Origin: Armillaria gallica
Taxonomy: Eukaryota; Basidiomycota; Agaricomycetes; Agaricales; Physalacriaceae
Assembly: GCA_037576215.1 (NCBI GenBank)
Contig: JBANDB010000014.1
Coordinates: forward strand, 62,001 to 126,000
Direction of reading: 5' to 3'
DNA length: 64,000 nucleotides
The position numbers and the translations under genes are program-made. This document shows positions 57,801-64,000 of the stretch, one piece after another (position 1 is the first letter of the stretch; each line of letters begins with the position of its first letter). Below the pieces are notes generated by a model. It saw only the letters and a list, made by a program, of their open reading frames with translations. It was not told where the DNA came from and did not search any database.

Positions 57801-60800
57801 GAAAGCCAAGTTCGTCCAATCTCCCAGCCGAGATGGAAAAGTTGTCTTCGTGTTCTCCGGGCAAGGCGCTCAGTATCTTGAGATGGGGCGTACCCTCTAC
57901 GATTCATCGGCGATCTTCAAATCTCATATCGACGAATGCCATTCATTCCTTACTGCATCCGGATTTTGCGGTGTATTGCCTATCATTGCTCCTGGACCCG
58001 ATGGCATGGGTCTAACGGAGACGGAAGAATTCGAAGCCTATCAAGCGGCTATTTTCGCGTTGGAGTATGCTCTTGCCAAATTGTGGATGTCTTGGGGAGT
58101 GAAACCGACAGCTGTGGTTGGTCACAGGTATGTTCTATTTTTGTCTGGATCTTTGCCTGAGCTAATGCTGTTGCAGTCTCGGAGAATATGCAGCGCTCGT
58201 TATTGCCAATGTCTTGTCGTTGAGGGGTGCTCTAACCATCATTGCCCATCGTGTGCGTCTTATGGTGACAAAATGTGCTGTCTCGTCAACCAGCATGATT
58301 GCCGTCAATCTGGCACAATCATTGCTTCAGGACATTTTGAAAGCAACCACCTTTGACAAGTTGAGCATTTCGTGCTTCAACAGCCCCGTTGATTGTGTCG
58401 TGTCTGGTCCATTGGAGCAGCTTCGCGCATTGAAGGAGCACCTGGATGCCGAAGTCCACTGCAAGAACGTTCTTCTGACCGTGCCGTTTGGGTACCATAG
58501 CATCGCAATGGCGCCCATCCTTGACGATCTTGACGCTATCGCCTTGAACGTGACTCTGAGAGCTCCAACGATCCCCATCATCTCCAATGTCCATGGTGAT
58601 GTCGTGCACCCTGGGGACGCGTGCGTCTTCGACGCACAGTATTTCTCCAGACATTGTGCCGAGCCAGTTCAATTCGATCGTGGGATTCACGCGCTGATGG
58701 CGCTACCCGAGTGCTCCAAGATTGACGCTTGGTTGGAAATTGGTCCCCACACCACATGCCTCCCGATGATCAAAGCAATCACGGCACCCCATGGCGCGCC
58801 TCTACTTCTTGGCTCCATCCGGAAGCAGCAGGACCCGTGGTCAACGCTCACTGCGACTTTGGCACAGCTCTACCAGGCGAATGTTCCGGTTTCATGGCGA
58901 GAGACGTTCTCTCATGTACCGGATGTATCGTGCATTAGTCTCCCCTCGTATCCCTTTGCGCCGTCGAAGTTTTGGGTCACTTTCAAAGAGGCAACGGCTG
59001 TTGAGAAGGTTTCTCCAGTGGAAGTTCCTGCGAAACAGACTATTTCCAATTCTGCCTTCCTGCATGAATGGATCCAGGAGCCGTCTCCCGCGAACGGGTT
59101 TACCTCCATCTTTGAGACGCCCATCAGTATGTTGGCTGGTTCGATTACAGGACATCGGGTTGCAGGCATAGCTTTGTGTCCTGCCTCCGTGTACCTGGAA
59201 CAGCTTTATGCTGGGATCGACTTGACTCGTAGTCATTTAGGCTCTCAGTCCGATGATAAGCATGCGATCCTCCGGGCTATCAAGTTCATGCATGGTTTGG
59301 TATATGACGAGTTCGTCGTGCGCGTTGTCGTGACGGTGATCACTCTGACCGGAGACTCCGGCTCTTTCAGCGTCAGTTCGCGGGTAGAAGATTCAAAAGA
59401 ACAGACTTCGCATGCCCATGGTGAGTTCCGTCTCCAGTCTGCGGCGGCCACCCTCACCGAATTCTCTCGTGCGTTTCCTACCGTCAGCCGCCATATCGCT
59501 GCGGTCATGAAGCCCGGTTTGCAGCAGGAAACCTTCTCGACGCAGATGGTGTACGGTGGATTGTTCCAACGTGTGGTCGATTATTCCAAGGAATATCATA
59601 CTATGCAGTCCCTCACGGTCGATGCTAGCCACATGGAAGGATGTGCGCAAGTTCGCCTTCTCCGCGACCACGACAAAGGACCATACGTCGTGCACCCGGT
59701 GTTCATGGATACTGTACTCCATGTCGCAGGTTTTGTGGCGAATATGAAGGGCGAACGGAACGACGCGTTTGTTTGCACACAAGTCAGCTCTGTTAAGATC
59801 ATTCCTGAATTTGTTGACACGAATGCGGAATATGTTGTTTCTTGTAGCAACGTGTGGGCAGAGAATGAGGGCGCGATTCTTGCCGAGGCGTGGGCGTACC
59901 AGAAGGGAGAACCTTCTCGGGTTGTGGCCTGTATGAAAGGTATACAGTTCCGGCGGCTTAAACTCAACGCGTTTTCGCGCCTCCTTGCTAGAGCTGCGGG
60001 GAAGCTTCCTCAGTCATCCCTTAATCCTGCCGTCCCTTCTACTGCTCGTCGTCCTACTGTTCACCATCAGCGTTCTTCCGAACCGGAGGCGCCTAATGTT
60101 GAATCCACAGTGCTCACCATCGTGGCTGAGACTTGCGACGTCAGTCCTTCCTCTGTTTCCACTGCCACGGATCTGGAGGCCATCGGTGTCGACTCCCTCA
60201 TGTCCATCGAAATCTTTGCACGGCTCCAACAGTCCTTCGCGGAGTACAATCTTTCCGCTCATTCTCTGACCTCTTGCCGAACGACAGGGGACATCATTCG
60301 TGAAGTCACGGCTAACCGATCGGTGAACGCCACGAGTATCCCGTCGTCACCGACTCTTCGTGCCACGACTAGTGCCCCTTCATCTCCAGCGACGTTGTTT
60401 TCGGATGATCAGCTCCCGGAGCCCACCCAGTTATCCGTTGATGATGAGCCCGACATTAAGAGTGTTCTTGCCACAGTCTTGGACATCGGTGTCGATGACA
60501 TTCAGGATGACACTGACTTCGAGCATCTCGGTTTGGATTCGCTGGCTTCGATCGAAGCTCTTCATTTGCTGAAGAGTGAGTTTGGGCTGGATCTTCCAAG
60601 CGACTTCTTTACGACCTGTAATACGGTTCGTTCTGTCCAAGATCATCTAGGGTGGCATTTTCAGGCTGCGAAGAAGGTTGTGGCGCATATTTCTGCGTCG
60701 AAGAAACTGGAAGGCGATAACGCCAGTACGTCTCATCTTGTCAAAAGTCTACGACTCGAATCCCTCCCATCCTCTATCCAGACCCATACTGGCAACGACG

Positions 60801-61599
60801 CCCTTCCTCTTTTCTTGATCCACGATGGTAGCGGTTTAGTCAACAACTACTCCCGCCTTCAGCCGTTGGCTCGGTCTATCTACGGGATTCATAACCCCCA
60901 CTTCATTTCATCGCAGCCCTGGGAGAACGTGGTCGAAATGTCGCAGGCGTACGCCAAGGTCGTTTCTCAGGTTTCAAAGGGACCACTCCTTCTCGGAGGT
61001 AAGCATCTTCCTCTTTTCCTTGGCCATAATCTTATGCTGCACAGGATGGTCGTTCGGTGGTGTGGCCGCCTACGAAACCGCCCTCCAACTCCAGAAGCAA
61101 TGCATCACCGTGAAAGGCATCCTCCTCATCGACCCTCCCAACCCCATCAACCACGTCCCTCTTTCCCAATCGATGATCGCCACCGCGGTGCAACTTGATT
61201 CTCGGAGCAGCGCTTCTGAAGTCAGGCAGCTCGTCAAGAAGCAGTTCACCATGAACGCTGCGATGCTTAAGGATTACGACCCTCGCGCGACGCATGGAGT
61301 ATGCCCTCCTATTGTCCTGCTCCGATCCAGTGAAGACTTCAATCCAGAGGGCGTCGCTGACGTCCCAAGATGGCTCGCTGACCGAAGCGACGCGAAGAAT
61401 GCTACAACAGGTTGGGATACACTGGCTCCTTCTCCCGTGAAGGTGTTTGATATTCCTGGGAACCACTTCCAGCCGTTTAGTACTGCTAATGTTAGCTTCT
61501 TTTGGCTGCCGCTGTTGCTCTTACTAACTACTTCATCGGCAGATTGCCTCTGTTTCCTCCAAAATGGCCGATGCTTGTCAATACTTGGAGGGTGTGTGA
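54861..61599 (+). CDS. Non-reducing polyketide synthase copy B (SAT-KS-AT-PT-ACP-ACP-TE)
   Basis: Eight exons: 54861-55514, 55566-56213, 56274-56598, 56658-56842, 56896-58127, 58177-60998, 61045-61490 and 61543-61599. They encode 2122 residues without an internal stop. Intron positions and domain order are those of PKS A (6663-13419). Active-site motifs are intact: KS (DTACSSS, EAHGTG, NIGHLE), AT (GHSLGEYAA), PT ([20 protein letters not shown]), ACP1 (GVDSL), ACP2 (GLDSL) and TE (GWSFGG). The SAT motif is again GFSSG, without the usual Cys. It is five residues shorter than copy A, in the linker between PT and ACP1. Here the last-but-one intron has a normal GT donor. The enzyme probably makes an orsellinic-acid-like product. 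It lies in the third spacer of the F-box array. Confidence 0.93.
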
Positions 61600-61764
61600 G
61601 GATTCATGGGCATTGTGTGTGTACCTTAAGATTGGTTATTAGACGCTAGAATTCTGTACATGTTATTTTATGCCATTATATTTCAATCAGAGATCCAAAT
61701 ATTTAGTTTGTCTCAGAATTTGTTCCATTCGCACTTATAAGGATTGTTTTTTGAGGATCGATCT
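61600..61764 (+). other. 3' flank of PKS B, shared with PKS A
   Basis: About 140 bases after the stop codon match the 3' flank of PKS A (about 6520-6662) closely, including an AT-rich segment with a TGTACATGTTATTTTATGCC stretch. It probably contains the 3' untranslated region. Confidence 0.5.
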
Positions 61765-62185
61765 GGCTTGACTATTCCCCTCTTCAATACTCCCGCCACC
61801 TCGTCTTCAACAAAGTACACGATTAACTTTGGGTAAACACAAAGGGGAGAAGATAACGAACGTTCCGCCCACCTACCCTGCAATCTGCAAAGAGAAGGAT
61901 TGATTGCCACCTTAAAGTTGGAGCTCCAGCACCCAACTGACTGGTTCTGGAATGAATATTACTCACGCGCCTACCAGATTTATGGTGTAAGGTAGGTTGG
62001 GACACTTAAAGCGATGAAAAATGTGGTCGGGACTCGCTGTTCAACGGTACCCGCCCCGTCCGACAGCTACGGAAACGGGATTTTGTTCTCGCTCAATAAC
62101 AGGGCTAAGGGCAGTAGGGCCAACAACCCCGAAGCATGGATCATTTTTTATGCAAGAAGAACATGGTTTCGGATGAACGCTATGG
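61765..62185 (+). pseudogene. ExoX-C-like gene fragment downstream of PKS B
   Basis: It matches the pseudogene at 5795-6449, with an early in-frame stop directly after the NFG motif and many frame changes after that. It lies downstream of PKS B on the same strand, as the related gene does for PKS A. Unlike 51364, it has lost the ATG. Confidence 0.7.
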
Positions 62186-62267
62186 GCTTGCGATACGCAG
62201 GACATAGTTCAAATAAACTGGTGATGTATGCTGCAACGGCTAAGTTTATCATCTGCAGGTTACAGAC

Positions 62268-64000
62268 TCAGAGAATGCTGTAAGACAATTCCAACCCTTC
62301 CGTACAATATTCCTCCAGCTTAGAAAAGGCTAATGCGCGAGCGAGTTCCTCCTCTTCCCTGTCATCTTCATCATTCAATAATCGACACAAAATGATCGTT
62401 CGTAGGCGCCGGAAAGAAGGACCTTGACACGTCCAACGCGACTCCACCATCTCCGTGAGAAGATTGATATCAAACTGCATTTCTCCGCTGATATGCAGGG
62501 TATGCAGTCTTGGTAGGAGAACAGTTTCCACGTCCGTTATCACCAGAGGGATAAGGATGTTGTCCGTCAAGGCCAGAGGACCCACGTCAAGGAGACGAAC
62601 TTCCTGGAGGGTGGATGAGGTACTGTGGAAGAAATCAAGAAGATCCTCTTCATCTATATCACCGCGGGTGAAGTGAAATATGGTCAAAGGCGACTGCGAC
62701 CGGGTTATGATCCCCAGGATAGCTGTAAAGGTTTCCTCGGTATCGCGACGTCCATCATCCACGCAGCAGTCCACTTTTAAGGTAGACAAGTGGGGTAATG
62801 TGAGATTATTAAGAAGCTGAGCGAGAACAGAATTGGGGTATTCGGATGCCCACGCGCTCAACGTCAACGTTCGAAGCTTTTGATAAATTTGTGCAACATC
62901 GTCGTTTGATAGTTGTTCACACCACAAATCACATTCTTCCAGATTTTTAACTTTTGAAAGCACGCCAAGTATGTGAGAAGTCGCAGGCCCGTGAGTTCGC
63001 CAGCCATGATAAGAGGCGTGGTAAGTGGAATAACGGGTGATCTGACGGTAGGGCAAATCAAGAACAGAAACGACGCTTTGTATATCGACGGTGTCAAGAA
63101 CATGTAAGAGCGGCGTATCTCCAAATAATTTCATGCGAGACAGATTTTGGAAGTCATCAGCATTCGTGGAGAGAAGAGTGAGTTTTCTGAGGATGGGCAG
63201 GTAAAGTTGTAGAGTTGCCACAACAGTGAACATCGCAGCGGGTAGATAGAGGTAGAGAGATTGTATTCGATCTTGCATGGAGAACAAGAGTGTGGAAAGC
63301 TGAGGCGGCAAAGACATGGAAGACGCCGACGTCTGGCGAGATCCCGTACATATCAGGATTGACAATGGATGGCATCGCGATCGTGCAACCTGGCGCGCCA
63401 GTTGTCGCACATAGCGAAAGTTAGAAAATGAAAAGTTGTCGTCGCTGAGGGATATATTGATGCTCGACCAAAGCTCTGGGAAGCCAAGGGCGGCCCAGCG
63501 CCACGTTTTGCACACGAGCTCAATTGTCCACAACGGGCTCTCGCTAGGGAAGAAATCCCACCAGTATTCCTCTCTCTGGGATTGTGTTCGCAGCATAGGG
63601 AAGATGATGGTACCGAGAAAGATCTTGTATAAGATCTCTGGGGGCAGACGACGGACTGGGGAGAGAAGACGCTTATGCTCTGCTATGCGGGCTACAACCT
63701 TTCCGCGCTCGCCGTCAAGGCCTTCCAATTCAGCACCAATCAAGGCAAGCTGGTTGGAAAGCGCCTGCTGGAGCTTCTTCAGAGCAACGACATGATCGTC
63801 AATCGCGATAACGCGCGCTTCGCTCGCCGATATGCTATCTCGTAATTCACACTCTTCCGATGAAGAGGGGGAGTCATTGGAGTGTAAAAGGTTATCAAAT
63901 GTAGGGATGGCATGGACCGTTTCTTCGTCGTGCGAGGTCGTGGAAGGGGAATAATGATTTGGACAGTCGCAGTCCAAACAAATTCGTGGCGAGTCTGGTG
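62268..64000 (-). CDS. F-box protein 4 of tandem array (5' end outside the window)
   Basis: The open frame runs from the stop at 62268 to the window end. The 5' end is cut: the frame is still open at 64000 and the expected MLPHTW start lies outside. It has the CDCPNH motif, coiled coil, F-box (LSPVRRLPPEILYKIFLGTI) and leucine-rich C-terminal part of the family. It is an SCF substrate-receptor candidate. Confidence 0.8.
   Translation of the reverse strand, partial: PDSPRICLDCDCPNHYSPSTTSHDEETVHAIPTFDNLLHSNDSPSSSEECELRDSISASEARVIAIDDHVVALKKLQQALSNQLALIGAELEGLDGERGKVVARIAEHKRLLSPVRRLPPEILYKIFLGTIIFPMLRTQSQREEYWWDFFPSESPLWTIELVCKTWRWAALGFPELWSSINISLSDDNFSFSNFRYVRQLARQVARSRCHPLSILICTGSRQTSASSMSLPPQLSTLLFSMQDRIQSLYLYLPAAMFTVVATLQLYLPILRKLTLLSTNADDFQNLSRMKLFGDTPLLHVLDTVDIQSVVSVLDLPYRQITRYSTYHASYHGWRTHGPATSHILGVLSKVKNLEECDLWCEQLSNDDVAQIYQKLRTLTLSAWASEYPNSVLAQLLNNLTLPHLSTLKVDCCVDDGRRDTEETFTAILGIITRSQSPLTIFHFTRGDIDEEDLLDFFHSTSSTLQEVRLLDVGPLALTDNILIPLVITDVETVLLPRLHTLHISGEMQFDINLLTEMVESRWTCQGPSFRRLRTIILCRLLNDEDDREEEELARALAFSKLEEYCTEGLELSYSIL

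Noticed and set aside
1..64000. CRISPR arrays, bacterial operons or phage
   Set aside because: No regularly spaced repeats were seen. The many short introns and gene families show a eukaryotic nuclear origin.

Overview
The window is nuclear DNA of a filamentous basidiomycete, most likely an agaricomycete. The protein-coding genes are cut by many short GT-AG introns of about 45-60 bases. The gene content fits that group: a non-reducing polyketide synthase with a SAT-KS-AT-PT-ACP-ACP-TE layout, a CreC-type WD40 protein, a RhoGEF, lineage-expanded F-box proteins and a U6 snRNA. No species can be named from the sequence alone.

Layout. 1-3000: two tandem minus-strand copies of a secreted protein built from two jelly-roll-like modules (copy 1 is cut by the window edge). 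3800-5200: a multi-pass membrane protein whose 3' end has been tandemly copied. 5795-6449: a broken ExoX-C-like gene. 6663-13419: PKS copy A (minus strand, 8 exons, 2127 aa). 13.5-17.1 kb: a gene-poor gap with a foldback element. 17.1-27.9 kb: ordinary single-copy genes, namely a secreted catalase, a small alpha/beta hydrolase, a membrane-anchored SH3 protein, mitochondrial BCKDH E1-beta (minus) and a CreC-like WD40 protein. 28.0-29.3 kb: a membrane protein of unknown function with a 10-nt microexon. 29.6-42.6 kb: a decayed region holding a dead copy of the secreted module gene, a near-perfect foldback, a damaged RhoGEF, a damaged unknown gene and gene fragments. 43.3-44.7 kb: an intact plus-strand copy of the secreted module gene. 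46.7 kb: U6 snRNA. 47.0-64.0 kb: a tandem array of four F-box genes (minus strand) whose third spacer holds PKS copy B (54861-61599, plus strand, 2122 aa).

Two structural themes stand out. First, two very similar and apparently intact PKS genes lie in opposite orientation about 41 kb apart, each followed on the same strand by remnants of the same ExoX-C-like gene. Second, PKS B lies inside one unit of the F-box array, and a neighbouring unit carries the same flanks joined directly without a PKS. That looks like the footprint of an insertion or a deletion. No oxidase, methyltransferase or transporter clearly dedicated to the PKSs is seen, so this looks like a recently duplicated, stand-alone aromatic PKS locus (product inferred to be orsellinic-acid-like) in a repeat-rich, fast-changing region.

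Exon coordinates below were worked out by hand from splice signals, reading-frame continuity and comparison between copies. Total exon lengths divisible by three support the intact models. Nothing was searched against a database.
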